A DNA stretch of 44,790 nucleotides from Caryophanales bacterium UBA4100 (GCA_002383285.1 DFXU01000097.1:487-45276), one strand, 5' to 3'; counted from the stretch's first letter, positions 34,518 to 43,932 are shown. Translations and numbers: made by a program. The notes: generated from the sequence alone by a model not told the origin.

Positions 34518-35039
34518 ATGACAATACTTAAGATTCTCATTCTCATATTCGTCATTCAGATTGTGTATGTGTCGGCCTTTACCTTGCGTATGATATTGAC
34601 CTTGAAAGGGCAGAAGTACGTTGCTTCTTTAATTAGTACTGCAGAGGTTACCATTTATGTGCTGGGTTTAAATTTAGTACTCTCCTATCTAGATCACTTC
34701 GCAAGCTTAGCCGTATATGCGATTGGTTATGCCTTAGGCGTGCTAGCAGGATCGTGGATTGAGGAGAAGCTCGCTCTGGGTTACATTACATTAAAGGTAA
34801 TTAGTAACAAGCCAGATGAGCAGATGGCACAGGTTATTCGTCAAGCAGGCTATGGAGTAACCTCCTGGCTTGGTAATGGTCGAGATGGAGACCGATTAAT
34901 TATGGATATTCTAGCTAAGCGAAAAAATCAGAAGCAGTTGAACGATATGATTCTCAAGCTAGATCCCAAAGCATTCATAATCTTCCACGAGCCTAACCAA
35001 ATTCATGGCGGCTTCTGGACGAAGGCGATTAAGAGGTAA
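34518..35039 (+). CDS. UPF0316 (DUF5698/DUF2179) membrane protein
   Basis: A 173-residue protein. Three hydrophobic segments (residues ~3-23, 38-58 and 62-85) carry AFTLRMILTLKGQKYVASLISTAEVTIYVLGL (given in overlapping parts: TLRMILTLKG, STAEVTIYV). The C-terminal ~75 residues form a soluble DUF2179-like domain beginning KVISNKPDEQMAQVIRQAGYGVT and ending FHEPNQIHGGFW. This matches the UPF0316/YebE type of Bacillales; the function is unknown. AAGGAG supports ATG 34518 or GTG 34515. It lies just after the opuA terminator. Confidence 0.85.
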   Translation: MTILKILILIFVIQIVYVSAFTLRMILTLKGQKYVASLISTAEVTIYVLGLNLVLSYLDHFASLAVYAIGYALGVLAGSWIEEKLALGYITLKVISNKPDEQMAQVIRQAGYGVTSWLGNGRDGDRLIMDILAKRKNQKQLNDMILKLDPKAFIIFHEPNQIHGGFWTKAIKR

Positions 35040-35095
35040 GCTACCCTCTTATGGTCTTAACAATCAATGAACATCTAGAGAAACACAAGAATATT

Positions 35096-36484
35096 CTAGA
35101 AGAACGATAACAATTGCTTCTTAATCTCTTCGTTCGTTCCTTTAACGACAATCTGCTTCTGCTCCATGTCGAATAAATCTTGGATCGGCTGTGGATAGGT
35201 CTGACTTATGTTGCGAAGTCTGATTGCTTCATCAAACTTGGCTGGATGGGCGGTTGAGAGAGCAACCGTGACTTCCCCGTCGACAGTAAGCTTGTCTGCT
35301 GCTGCAACACCACAGGCGGTGTGTGGGTCCAGAAGATAGCCGTAATTCTCATAATATCCGCTTATCGTGTTAAGGCATTGCTCATTCTCGACGCTATAAG
35401 CGGAGAAATCCGATTGGACTTGCACTAATATTGGTTCAGGAATAACAATTCGACCCTCAGCTTTAAATTGGGCCATGAGAGAATTGATTGTGCCTGAGTC
35501 CTCTCCGTATAGGTAGAACAAATAGCGTTCGAAATTACTCGCAACCTGAATGTCCATGGACGGACTGTATGTTCCGCGGAAATCACCTGGTTGATAGACA
35601 CCCTCATTCACGAATCGTGCCAAGATATTATTCTCATTCGTAGCCAAGATCAGCTTGTTGATCGGAAGTCCCATTCTCTGTGCTAGAAAACCTGCTAAGA
35701 TATCGCCAAAGTTACCTGTAGGTACACTGAAGTTAATTTTGTCGATATGCTCCTTATTGATGAGCTGGAAATAAGCGTAGAAGTAATAAACCGTCTGTGC
35801 GAGAATTCGGGCAATATTGATCGAATTAATGGCACGAAGATGGTATTGATTCTTGAAGCTTACGTCGGCGAACAGCTCCTTAATGATGCGCTGGCAGTCA
35901 TCGAAGGTTCCTTCTACCGCAAGATTCAATACATTATCATCATCAACTGTGGTCATCTGAAGCTCTTGTACACGACTCACCTTCTGATGTGGATGCAGGA
36001 TACAGATACGGATGCCTTCCTTGCCCCGTACACCTTGTATGGCCGATGCACCTGTGTCACCGGAGGTCGCACCAAGGATATGAATGATGGAATTATTCTT
36101 CCCTGAAATGTAGGAATAGAGGTTGCCAAGAAACTGCAATGCCACATCCTTAAAGGCATAGGTAGGACCATGGAATAGCTCTAGAACGTGAAGACCGTTA
36201 TGAAGCTTATGAATAGGGGTCACTTCTTCATGGCGGAACGTTGCATAGCTGTCATCGATTAGCTTCTTCAAGTCAGCTTGTGGAATCTCATCGTTCACGA
36301 ACAATGAGAAGACCTCCAGGGCAAGCTCAGCATATGAGAGCTGCTGCCACTGCTTGAGTGTGGCTTCAGACAATTGTGGAAGCTTCTCAGGTACGAGTAA
36401 TCCGCCATCATCGGCTAGACCCATTAGAACTGCATCGATAAAACCTATAGGGGAAACCTGTCCCCGTGTGCTCATATATTTCAT
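35096..36484 (-). CDS. thrC: Threonine synthase
   Basis: A 462-residue PLP enzyme converting O-phosphohomoserine to threonine. It is of the longer thrC type, recognised by MKYMSTRGQVSPIGFIDAVLMGLADDGGLL (start STRG, then GLADDGGL), the PLP-lysine segment HGPTYAFKDVALQFLGN, ATSGDTGASAIQG for phosphate binding, and NFSVPTGNFGDILAGFLAQRMGLP (as VPTGNFGDILAGF). ATG 36484 follows GGAGCAGGAG; the frame is open to 36562, but the extension is not conserved in style. It is a single gene with no hom or thrB neighbour. No T-box leader is visible upstream. Confidence 0.94.
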   Translation of the reverse strand: MKYMSTRGQVSPIGFIDAVLMGLADDGGLLVPEKLPQLSEATLKQWQQLSYAELALEVFSLFVNDEIPQADLKKLIDDSYATFRHEEVTPIHKLHNGLHVLELFHGPTYAFKDVALQFLGNLYSYISGKNNSIIHILGATSGDTGASAIQGVRGKEGIRICILHPHQKVSRVQELQMTTVDDDNVLNLAVEGTFDDCQRIIKELFADVSFKNQYHLRAINSINIARILAQTVYYFYAYFQLINKEHIDKINFSVPTGNFGDILAGFLAQRMGLPINKLILATNENNILARFVNEGVYQPGDFRGTYSPSMDIQVASNFERYLFYLYGEDSGTINSLMAQFKAEGRIVIPEPILVQVQSDFSAYSVENEQCLNTISGYYENYGYLLDPHTACGVAAADKLTVDGEVTVALSTAHPAKFDEAIRLRNISQTYPQPIQDLFDMEQKQIVVKGTNEEIKKQLLSFF

Positions 36485-36543
36485 TATGTCTCCTGCTCCT
36501 TGATCTTGATCATAAGTTTTTTTGTTGATATTCAAGGCTTCTA

Positions 36544-36560
36544 TGCATCCATTATAGAAC
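36544..36560 (-). promoter_or_regulatory. Possible thrC promoter
   Basis: On the minus strand TTCTATAATGG provides a perfect TATAAT (36556-36551), about 60 nt before the thrC start. The -35 region is weak. Confidence 0.35.
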
Positions 36561-36681
36561 AAATCACAAGGGATATTCTACTTCTTCGAAAATTTCAAGT
36601 GATATTGGTTTGGAAATCCCTTTTTTACTCGCGAGGAATGCTGTTGGCGATACAATTCGTAACCTAAATGGGTTGGATGGC

Positions 36682-36711
36682 TTGCAGCAATCTACTAGAG
36701 GCTGGTATAAT
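36682..36711 (+). promoter_or_regulatory. Promoter of the TAXI-TRAP operon
   Basis: TTGCAG (36682-36687) and TATAAT (36706-36711) are 18 nt apart, with TGG just before the -10 box. This leaves a leader of about 150 nt before the first gene. The leader is AT-rich and I see no riboswitch or other structure in it. Confidence 0.6.
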
Positions 36712-36870
36712 AATCTCTATTAACCAAATATTCTGATAATTTTAATGGTATGAAAGCCTCAGAAATTCATATTTATATATAAATCAACCAAATCATAAGC
36801 GTACTTGCTGTGCGATCATTATGAGTTGTTCAGATAGAAATATAAATAAGAAATCGAGAGGGGATATACG

Positions 36871-37845
36871 ATGAGGACAGGTAAATTGGGAATCTTCGGA
36901 TTGATGTTAGTGCTCGTTATTTCGGTCGTTGGTTGTTCTACATCATCTTCGTCTGACCCTGATGCCATTCAAATCGCTACAGGAGGCACAGGAGGTACTT
37001 ATTATCCGCTAGGTGGAGGCATGGCACAGATTTTCGAGGATGAGCTTGATCTTACAGCTACTGCACAAGTAACTGGGGCTTCAGTGGAGAATATGCAGCT
37101 AGTATCTAAAGGTGAGGTACAGCTGGCTTTCACCCAGAATGACATAGCAGATTACGCGGTTAATGGCATAGTCACATTCGACCAGAAGGTGGAGGGAATT
37201 AGTGGGATTGCAGCTTTATATCCGGAGATCATTCAGCTCGTGGTAGCTGCTGACAGCGATATTCAGTCGATTCAGGATTTGAAGGGTAAGAAGGTGTCAG
37301 TGGGTGCTCCGGGAAGCGGGAATGAAGCCAATAGTATGCAAATTCTGGAGGCGGCCGGTTTATCCTATGATGATATCGATGAACAGTTGAAGTCATATGC
37401 GGATTCTGCCGATAGCTTCAAGGATGGTCTAATCGATGCGATGTTCGTAACATCGGGTATACCGAATTCTTCTGTACAGGATATTGCTGTTTCGAAGGGG
37501 GTTCGGATTCTGAGCTTGGACTCTGATGTTATTAGCAACCTAATTAGCAACCTAAAGTCGAAGTATCCTTTCTTCGTAGATGAGATTGTTCCTGCAGGAA
37601 CTTATGACGGTCAAGATAATGACGCTGCAACGGTAGCGGTCTTAGCATCATTAGTGGCTAGCAGCGAGCTGAGCGAAGACTTCGTATATGATCTGACGAA
37701 AGCGCTATTCGAGAACTTAGATACACTTACATCTAAGCATGCTAAGGGTGGAGAAGTGAAGCTGGAGAAAGCTTTGGCTGGACTCACAATTCCGATTCAT
37801 CCTGGCGCTCAGAAGTATTATGACGAGAATAGCATTAGTAAATAA
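36871..37845 (+). CDS. TAXI-family TRAP transporter solute-binding lipoprotein
   Basis: A 324-residue precursor with a lipoprotein signal (hydrophobic stretch, then SVVGC with Cys near residue 22) and a Ser-rich linker. The mature part begins IQIATGGTGGTYYPLGGGMAQIF, the hallmark of TAXI proteins, and ends LTIPIHPGAQKYYDE, also typical. It captures a small organic anion for the TRAP permease; some characterised TAXI systems handle dicarboxylates or amino acids such as glutamate. AGAGGGG precedes the ATG. The stop overlaps the next start by one base. Confidence 0.94.
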   Translation: MRTGKLGIFGLMLVLVISVVGCSTSSSSDPDAIQIATGGTGGTYYPLGGGMAQIFEDELDLTATAQVTGASVENMQLVSKGEVQLAFTQNDIADYAVNGIVTFDQKVEGISGIAALYPEIIQLVVAADSDIQSIQDLKGKKVSVGAPGSGNEANSMQILEAAGLSYDDIDEQLKSYADSADSFKDGLIDAMFVTSGIPNSSVQDIAVSKGVRILSLDSDVISNLISNLKSKYPFFVDEIVPAGTYDGQDNDAATVAVLASLVASSELSEDFVYDLTKALFENLDTLTSKHAKGGEVKLEKALAGLTIPIHPGAQKYYDENSISK

Positions 37846-38348
37846 TGAGGAATAAACACCTGCTTTGGGTTGTGCTGAGTATCCTATTCGTTCTATTACT
37901 ATTCTGGAAGCTTGGTTCAACTCTAGTCATTACGTCTAATGATACTGGACGTGTACTATGGAGTCACTCCGTCTCCGAGGGAGAACAATTTATTATTCGT
38001 TATACGCATTCTGTCGCCAGAACAGAGGTTGACGAGGTGATTAGAGTGGGTGATGAGGAGCTGATTATCGACTCTACCATTTATGAATCCTTCGGAGCGG
38101 GCCTCCCTTCTACGATTGGCCAGGGTCAGACGATCAGACGAGAAGGCGGGAAGGTGATTATAGGCAGCATCAATCAGCCTGTTCCACGTATAGATTTATA
38201 TGTGGGACAGGTGATTGCGAATCATACACTCCTATTCCAAGGGGATATCCTTCCCCTGAGTACGCTCAGCAAACCAGGGACCTCTATCCAATTTTCCATA
38301 TCCAGCGAGAACCTGTTTAAGAGGCTAATGGGGAGGTTGGTTCATTGA
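37845..38348 (+). CDS. DUF1850 protein of the TAXI-TRAP system
   Basis: A 167-residue protein with one N-terminal membrane segment (residues ~6-24) and an extracytoplasmic domain with VLWSHSVSEGEQFIIRYTHSVARTEV (in parts: YTHSV, TEVDEV), YESFGAGLP and a basic C-terminus. DUF1850 genes are regularly placed between TAXI binding proteins and fused TRAP permeases, as here, which implies a part in that transporter, though the mechanism is unknown. The overlaps with both neighbours (1 nt and 4 nt) support co-translation. Confidence 0.88.
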   Translation: MRNKHLLWVVLSILFVLLLFWKLGSTLVITSNDTGRVLWSHSVSEGEQFIIRYTHSVARTEVDEVIRVGDEELIIDSTIYESFGAGLPSTIGQGQTIRREGGKVIIGSINQPVPRIDLYVGQVIANHTLLFQGDILPLSTLSKPGTSIQFSISSENLFKRLMGRLVH

Positions 38349-40285
38349 CACATAAAGTGAGTTTACAGGAACAAGAGACCGCGTCTCAAGAAGAGATCCA
38401 AGCACTGCTCGTCAAGTATGATCCGGAAGCAGGAACACGCAAGTTATCGGGAATCATCAAGCAGACGGTATTCCTCATTGCCGTTTGCTTTTCCTTATTC
38501 CATATATACACCGCTTTCATAGGTGGCTTAGCTTCACATTTGCAGAGATCACTGCATCTTGGCTTTGTATTAGGCTTGATCTTTCTCTTATTTCCCCTGA
38601 CATCAAAAAGGTTAGATAATCATAGAATTCCCGTAACAGACATTCTGCTGTCCGTTACAGGTGCTTTCGTAGGGTTATATTGGTTACTGTTCTATGATGA
38701 GATTGTTAGAAGGTTTGGTAATCTGACGATGCTCGATCTCATTGTCGGTGGCTTAGCTATTATTCTTGTGCTCGAGGCTGCGAGAAGAGTTGTCGGGCCC
38801 CCAATCACAATCATGGTTTCGATCTTTCTTCTATATTCCTTCCTAGGACCAATCATGCCTTCGTTCCTAAGACATGCGGGTATTAGCTTTGAGCGTATGT
38901 CCTCTCATATGTTCTTCACCACAGAGGGCATATTAGGGACTCCTATCGCTGTATCGTCCACCTTCATATTCCTATTCATCCTGTTCGGCGCGATTCTGGA
39001 TAAGACGGGGGTTGGAGATTACTTCAACGACCTTGCCTTAGTTATTGCGGGTCGAGCAAGCGGTGGTCCAGCTAAGGTGACGATATTCTCTAGTGCGCTG
39101 CAGGGAACAATTAGTGGAAGCTCTGTTGCGAATGTAGTCACATCCGGAGCGTTTACTATTCCGTTAATGAAGAAGCTAGGCTATCGCAAGGAATTCGCGG
39201 GTGCGGTAGAAGCAACCTCATCAACCGGCGGGCAGATAATGCCACCTATAATGGGAGCCGCGGCCTTCCTAATGGCTGAATTTACAGGTATTCCCTACTG
39301 GGATATTGTCAAAGCAGCTACAATTCCAGCTATTCTATTCTTTGTCGGAATCTGGATTATGACGCACTTTGAAGCCAAGCGATTAGGGCTTAGGGGTCTG
39401 ACGAAAGAGGAGCTTCCATCGGTCAAGGAAGTATTGAAGAAAATCTATCTATTGCTCCCCCTTGTTTCAATTGTTTATTTGCTGAGCACGGGTATGAGTC
39501 CAATGAGAGCTGCTTTATATGGATTATTCATAGCTATTCTAGTTGGGTTTGTAAATCCGGGGTCCAAGCGATTAACTATGAAAGGACTATTGGAGGCTCT
39601 AGCTATTGGCGCCCGCTCAGCTCTAGGTGTAGCGATTGCCTGTGCTGCAGCTGGGATGATCGTGGGTGTTATCGTATTAACGGGAGTGGGATTAAAGTTT
39701 GCCAATGGGTTAATCGATTTGTCAGGTGGTAGTATATTTATTACGCTGCTAATGACTATGATAGCAAGCCTATTATTGGGAATGGGTGTACCCACTACGG
39801 CGAATTATGTCATTACCTCGATGATTGCTGCTCCTGTATTGGTTGAGCTGGGCTTTCCATTATTAGCGGCACATTTATTCGTATTCTACTTCGGGATCCT
39901 AGCTGACATCACACCTCCAGTTGCACTGGCCGCCTTCGCAGCCTCAGGGATTGGGGGGAGTGACCCTCTAAAGACGAGCTTGGAGTGCGTACGTCTGGCA
40001 ATCGCAGCATTCATCATCCCCTATATCTTCGTCTTCTCACCGCAGATGTTGCTCGTTGATACCAATTGGATTGCGGCATCGCTTATTGTAATCACTTCAT
40101 CAATAGGTATGATAGGGTTAGGTGCTGGAATGATTGGATACTGGTTTAAACCTATGCGAATAATGTTACGTGCAATAACTGTAACTGGAGGGATTCTATT
40201 AGTTGTTCCCGAATTAACATCGTCCATCACAGGTGGTATAATATTACTGTCGGTTGTCATATACCAAAGTAAATTTCAAAAATGA
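38345..40285 (+). CDS. TRAP transporter fused permease (4TM/12TM)
   Basis: A 646-residue membrane protein combining the small DctQ-like (N-terminal four segments, residues ~40-160) and large DctM-like subunits, as usual for TAXI systems. The large part has the signature GRASGGPAKVTIFSSALQG, ISGSSVANVVTSGAFTIPLMKKLGY and STGGQIMPPIMGAAAFLMAE, and later LLLGMGVPTTANYVI. The start is TTG 38345, 8 nt after GGGGAGG and overlapping the DUF1850 stop. It imports a solute using an ion gradient. The DJ-1/PfpI gene starts 19 nt after its stop. Confidence 0.95.
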   Translation: MTHKVSLQEQETASQEEIQALLVKYDPEAGTRKLSGIIKQTVFLIAVCFSLFHIYTAFIGGLASHLQRSLHLGFVLGLIFLLFPLTSKRLDNHRIPVTDILLSVTGAFVGLYWLLFYDEIVRRFGNLTMLDLIVGGLAIILVLEAARRVVGPPITIMVSIFLLYSFLGPIMPSFLRHAGISFERMSSHMFFTTEGILGTPIAVSSTFIFLFILFGAILDKTGVGDYFNDLALVIAGRASGGPAKVTIFSSALQGTISGSSVANVVTSGAFTIPLMKKLGYRKEFAGAVEATSSTGGQIMPPIMGAAAFLMAEFTGIPYWDIVKAATIPAILFFVGIWIMTHFEAKRLGLRGLTKEELPSVKEVLKKIYLLLPLVSIVYLLSTGMSPMRAALYGLFIAILVGFVNPGSKRLTMKGLLEALAIGARSALGVAIACAAAGMIVGVIVLTGVGLKFANGLIDLSGGSIFITLLMTMIASLLLGMGVPTTANYVITSMIAAPVLVELGFPLLAAHLFVFYFGILADITPPVALAAFAASGIGGSDPLKTSLECVRLAIAAFIIPYIFVFSPQMLLVDTNWIAASLIVITSSIGMIGLGAGMIGYWFKPMRIMLRAITVTGGILLVVPELTSSITGGIILLSVVIYQSKFQK

Positions 40286-40304
40286 AGTATGGAGGAATGA
40301 GACA

Positions 40305-40859
40305 ATGTCCAAGAAAATCTTAATTATTACTGGTGATGCTGTTGAGGCTCTAGAAATTTACTATCCATATTATCGTATTCTAGAAGAGGGGTATGAGGCA
40401 GTCATTGCTTCTCCAACGAAAAAAGTGTTAAGAACCGTTGTACATGATTTTGAAGGGTGGGACACCTATACAGAGAAGCCGGGCTATCAGCTGGAATCAC
40501 ACGCTTCCTTTGCGGATGTAGATCCTACGGAGTTTGATGCGCTCATTATTCCGGGTGGACGGGCGCCAGAATACATTCGACTAGATCCAGATATTCCACG
40601 TATTGTAGGTCATTTCTTCGAGGCGAAGAAGCCTGTCGCAGCCATATGTCACGGTGTTCTTGTGCTTAGTGCGTTGAAGAACAACGCTTATTTCGAGGGG
40701 CGTACGATGACAGCGTATACAGCATGCAGCTTGGATGTAGAGAGTATAGGTGCAACCTATACGAAGAACACACTTCATGTTGATGGAAATCTTGTGTCAG
40801 GTCATGCTTGGCCGGATTTGCCGGGATTCATGAGGGAATTACTCAAACAGCTTAAATGA
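40305..40859 (+). CDS. DJ-1/PfpI family protein
   Basis: A 184-residue cytoplasmic protein of the PfpI branch. It starts KKILIITGDAVEALEIYYPYYRILEEGY with the conserved Glu (VEALE), then FDALIIPGGRAPEYIRLD, and the nucleophile Cys followed by His in AAICHGVLVL near residue 105. Family members have been described as glyoxalases, deglycases or proteases, so carbonyl chemistry is possible. GGAGGAATGAGACA places the start at ATG 40305. It lies between the TRAP permease and two aldo/keto reductases, probably in one transcript. Confidence 0.9.
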   Translation: MSKKILIITGDAVEALEIYYPYYRILEEGYEAVIASPTKKVLRTVVHDFEGWDTYTEKPGYQLESHASFADVDPTEFDALIIPGGRAPEYIRLDPDIPRIVGHFFEAKKPVAAICHGVLVLSALKNNAYFEGRTMTAYTACSLDVESIGATYTKNTLHVDGNLVSGHAWPDLPGFMRELLKQLK

Positions 40860-40882
40860 TGAATACAGAGGAGTGAATTGCT

Positions 40883-41860
40883 TTGGAATATCGAACATTA
40901 GGGAGAACGGGCATTCAGGTATCCAGTCTTTGTTTTGGAACGATGTCGTTCGGAGGTATTGCGGATGAAGAGGTCTCGTTGGCTATGTTTCGACGCTGTA
41001 GAGAGGCGGGTATAAACTTCTATGACTGTGCTAATGTCTATAATGGTGGACGGGCTGAGGAAATTCTAGGTAAAGCTATAGCGGACTGCAGGAACGAGGT
41101 TGTGCTGACTACTAAAGTACATGGAGCTATGGGTAGAGAAGTGAATGATAGAGGCTTGTCGCGAAGGCATATGACCTTAGCTGTTGAGGATAGCCTAAGA
41201 CGATTGAAGACGGACAGGATAGAGCTGTATTTTGTTCACGGATTTGATTCGTTGACTTCTATGGAAGAGACATTGCGGACAATGGACGATCTGCAGCAGC
41301 AGGGGAAGATTCTGTACCCCGCAGTTAGCAACTGGGCAGCTTGGCAGATTGCCAAGGCGTTAGGGATATCCGCACGGGAATGCTTATCCCGCTTTGAATG
41401 CATTCAGCCGATGTATAACCTTGTGAAGCGACAGGCTGAAGTTGAGATACTACCCCTTGCCGAATCGGAGCAGGTAGGAGTTATCTCATACAGCCCGCTT
41501 GGTGGTGGATTATTGTCCGGGAAATATGGAGCGACGAAGAGACCGGAGCAAGGTCGATTGATTGAGCAAGAGAATTATACGAAGCGGTATGCAGAGAATG
41601 TATATTATGAAACTGCAGAACGCTTTAATCAATATGCGTCTATGCAGAATGTCCATCCGGCTACCCTGGCGGTTGCATGGACGATGTCCCATCCAGCCGT
41701 AACCGCACCCATTATTGGAGCTCGGAATCTAGAGCAATTGGAACCGTCACTCGCAGCGCTGAAGATAGACATGACACCAGAACGTCGTGCGGAGATATCC
41801 GCGCTCTCGATTACTCCTGCACCCGCAACGGATCGATCTGAAGAGATGCCAAAGCTATAG
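40883..41860 (+). CDS. Aldo/keto reductase, 325 residues
   Basis: An NADPH-dependent (alpha/beta)8-barrel oxidoreductase close to the YajO/Tas/GPR group. It begins MEYRTLGRTGIQVSSLCFGTMSFGG (TTG start). The catalytic tetrad is visible: Asp in NFYDCANVY, Tyr in the same segment, Lys in LTTKVHG and His in LYFVHGFD. The C-terminal APIIGARNLEQLEPSLAAL carries cofactor-binding residues. AGAGGAG precedes TTG 40883. The position 23 nt after the DJ-1 gene suggests a shared operon. The substrate is unknown. Confidence 0.92.
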   Translation: MEYRTLGRTGIQVSSLCFGTMSFGGIADEEVSLAMFRRCREAGINFYDCANVYNGGRAEEILGKAIADCRNEVVLTTKVHGAMGREVNDRGLSRRHMTLAVEDSLRRLKTDRIELYFVHGFDSLTSMEETLRTMDDLQQQGKILYPAVSNWAAWQIAKALGISARECLSRFECIQPMYNLVKRQAEVEILPLAESEQVGVISYSPLGGGLLSGKYGATKRPEQGRLIEQENYTKRYAENVYYETAERFNQYASMQNVHPATLAVAWTMSHPAVTAPIIGARNLEQLEPSLAALKIDMTPERRAEISALSITPAPATDRSEEMPKL

Positions 41861-41897
41861 CACCATAATTAAATTGAGGAATAGGGAGGAATTACAT

Positions 41898-42776
41898 ATG
41901 TTAAGACGACCAATAGGACGGATCGGCTATGAAGGTTCAGTTATTATGTTCGGAGCTGCAAGCCTCGGTAATGTTACACAGGAGGAAGCGGATGACTCAA
42001 TTAACCTAGCACTGAAGCATGGGGTCAATCATTTCGATACGGCTGCAAGCTACGGGGATGCTGAATTAAGAATGGGTCCTCTAATTAGTAAAGCTCGCAA
42101 TGACATTTTCCTTGCAACGAAAACCGGAAAGCGAACGAAGCAGGAAGCCAAGGAGGAAATTTATCGTTCCCTAGAACGTATGCAGGTGGATACCGTTGAT
42201 TTGCTGCAATTGCACGCTGTAGGCAGTATGGAGGAGCTGGACCAATGCACTGAACGCGGTGGTGCGCTAGAAGCTGCAATTGAGGCGAGAGACGAAGGGG
42301 TCGTAAAAGCAATTGGTATTACGGGTCATGGGCATCAAGCTCCAACAGTCCATTTGGAGGCACTAAAGCGATATCCATTCGAAACCGTGCTGCTGCCATT
42401 CAACTATTATATGTATTCACTACCTGAATATCGTGAAGCCTTTGATGCATTATTAGCTGAGGCGGACAAACAAACGGCAGCGGTTCGAGTCATTAAGGCG
42501 ATAGCTAAGGGTCCATGGGGAGTTGAGCAGAAGCGCCAATATGCTACATGGTACGAGCCATTCGACCAGCAGGAGATTATTGATGCTTGTGTACACTATG
42601 TGCTATCATTCCCAGGATTAGCTGGCTTTGCAACTGCGGGGGATATCCACCTATTCCCCAAAATTATCGCTGCCGTTGAGAAATTCGGTTCGATGGACAA
42701 TGCAGAGGCTGAACGTATTCTGAGCTCCATACAAGGCTATACATCGATATTCGGGGCAGCAACATCCATAGCTTAG
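41898..42776 (+). CDS. Aldo/keto reductase, 292 residues
   Basis: A second, shorter aldo/keto reductase, unlike the first in sequence. It has GSVIMFGAASLGNVTQEEADDSINLAL at the front, the tetrad residues in HFDTAASYGDAELRMG (Asp and Tyr), FLATKTGKRT (Lys) and LLQLHAVGS (His), and a C-terminal half lacking the usual NADP tail motif IIGAR. Such proteins are often annotated as aldo/keto reductases of unknown specificity. The frame is open from 41787, inside the previous gene, but GGGAGGAATTACAT identifies ATG 41898. Confidence 0.88.
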   Translation: MLRRPIGRIGYEGSVIMFGAASLGNVTQEEADDSINLALKHGVNHFDTAASYGDAELRMGPLISKARNDIFLATKTGKRTKQEAKEEIYRSLERMQVDTVDLLQLHAVGSMEELDQCTERGGALEAAIEARDEGVVKAIGITGHGHQAPTVHLEALKRYPFETVLLPFNYYMYSLPEYREAFDALLAEADKQTAAVRVIKAIAKGPWGVEQKRQYATWYEPFDQQEIIDACVHYVLSFPGLAGFATAGDIHLFPKIIAAVEKFGSMDNAEAERILSSIQGYTSIFGAATSIA

Positions 42777-42838
42777 TCAGATGTATAAATATATAGTATT
42801 GGCGAATCCTATACTTATCAAGTATTAGGAGGAGTACA

Positions 42839-43195
42839 ATGACAAGCTTTATTATGAAGGTTATTATTTGCCCTCTAGCTTTGATGCTGTCCGATTGGCT
42901 ATTTGCTAGCGTTGAATTCACCACATATACCCAGCCAATTATTATTGGTCTGATCTTGGCAGTAGTGGGTACGATCATGGAGTTTATCTTATTGCGAAGA
43001 GGGACAGTGTGGATGAGTACATTCATGGATTTTATCGCAACGTTCCTCATCGTCTACTTCGTATCCAATTGGTATGAGGGTGCAGTAGTTACACTCTGGG
43101 GCGCTCTGCTCGTCTCATTGATTCTGGGGGTTGCCGAATATTTCACTCATCGGTGGCTAGTAGGCAACGGAAAAACCAAGAAATCACATGCTTAG
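42839..43195 (+). CDS. DUF2512 (YndM-like) membrane protein
   Basis: A 118-residue protein with four hydrophobic segments, the pattern LIMKVIICPLALMLSDWLF-like FIMKVIICPLALMLSDWL, TYTQPIIIGLILAVVGT and a C-terminal EYFTHRWLV. DUF2512 proteins are small Bacillales membrane proteins, some linked to sporulation. TTAGGAGGAG precedes the ATG. It lies 62 nt after the second reductase and may be the last gene of the TRAP operon or have its own promoter. Confidence 0.83.
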   Translation: MTSFIMKVIICPLALMLSDWLFASVEFTTYTQPIIIGLILAVVGTIMEFILLRRGTVWMSTFMDFIATFLIVYFVSNWYEGAVVTLWGALLVSLILGVAEYFTHRWLVGNGKTKKSHA

Positions 43196-43233
43196 CTGCA
43201 AATAGCGCGTATATCATAAATAGTTATGTTTGA

Positions 43234-43292
43234 TGCAGGGTGATTGCGTGAATTAGTTGGCAATAAGCTACTATTTCACGCGATCACCCTGC
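43234..43292. terminator. Hairpin between DUF2512 gene and the FtsX remnant
   Basis: GCAGGGTGATTGCGTGAA (43234-43251) pairs with TTCACGCGATCACCCTGC (43275-43292) over 18 bp with one G-U pair. Its position between convergent genes suggests a bidirectional terminator for the TRAP operon and the remnant. Confidence 0.75.
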
Positions 43293-43300
43293 ATTCTTAC

Positions 43301-43744
43301 TTATATAGTTCGATACAACTGACGCAAGTAATTTCTACGCATCACGAGGAAATAGATGATCTGCATTCCAAGGAAGCATCCTATAACAACAATAGAACCT
43401 TCTACAACGGAGAAGCTGGTAAACTCCGTTTGCAGTAATTGCTGCAGGGCTGTAAAAGCAACGCAGCTGTGAATAATCGCCACAGCCATGGGCAAGAAGA
43501 ACAGCAGGCTCATCTGGCGTACGACAACCTTCTTCAGCTCATTGAAGCTTAAGCCAATCTTGGATAACATCTGATACTGCTCTTGATCCTTATCCAGATC
43601 AGTGAATAATCGGAAGTAGAGGAAGCTGCAGGCGAAGACGAAGAATACAATACCAACTAACACGGTTAATATGGATAGAATTCCGTTCAATTCCTTTATT
43701 TGTTGCCAATTGATGCTGTTTACATCTAATTTCCCAGATACCAG
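43301..43744 (-). pseudogene. C-terminal fragment of an FtsX-type ABC permease (BceB-like)
   Basis: About 147 codons are open back to a TGA at 43747-43745. The downstream 129 residues have the ending of a BceB/YxdM-like permease: membrane segment ILTVLVGIVFFVFACSFLYFRLF, then TDLDKDQEQYQMLSKIGLSFNELKK, and two more hydrophobic segments. A full permease of this type is roughly 600 residues or more, so most of the gene is missing. No sensible start exists: the first candidate is TTG 43690, without a ribosome binding site, and no ATPase gene is adjacent. It is a remnant left by a deletion. Confidence 0.75.
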
Positions 43745-43932
43745 TCATTCTAAAAAAAGTTACGATAGGCGCTTATTTCATTGAAAAGCAGAAGCATGTT
43801 TTAGTTGTCCGAGAATTTAGATGTAATTTTGCATGATGTTATTTAGATAGAAGTTAGTTTATGAAAGAATAGTTGTAAGTACGAAACTAATGGGACAACC
43901 TCTCGACTAAATTAATAGCGGCCATCATGCTT
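43745..43932. other. Non-coding stretch, nothing assigned
   Basis: AT-rich DNA between the FtsX remnant and repeat copy 2. TTACATCTAATTTC near 43720 and GAATTTAGATGTAA near 43812 are almost complementary and could pair over about 90 bp. No ORF or promoter that I would defend was seen; it may be decayed gene sequence. Confidence 0.4.

Noticed and set aside
36485..36870. T-box or riboswitch before thrC or the TAXI operon
   Set aside because: No T-box sequence, specifier stem or known aptamer core is visible, only promoter-like boxes and AT-rich DNA.
43301..43690. Complete small membrane-protein gene
   Set aside because: The sequence is the C-terminal end of a much larger FtsX-type permease, and the only starts lack a ribosome binding site.
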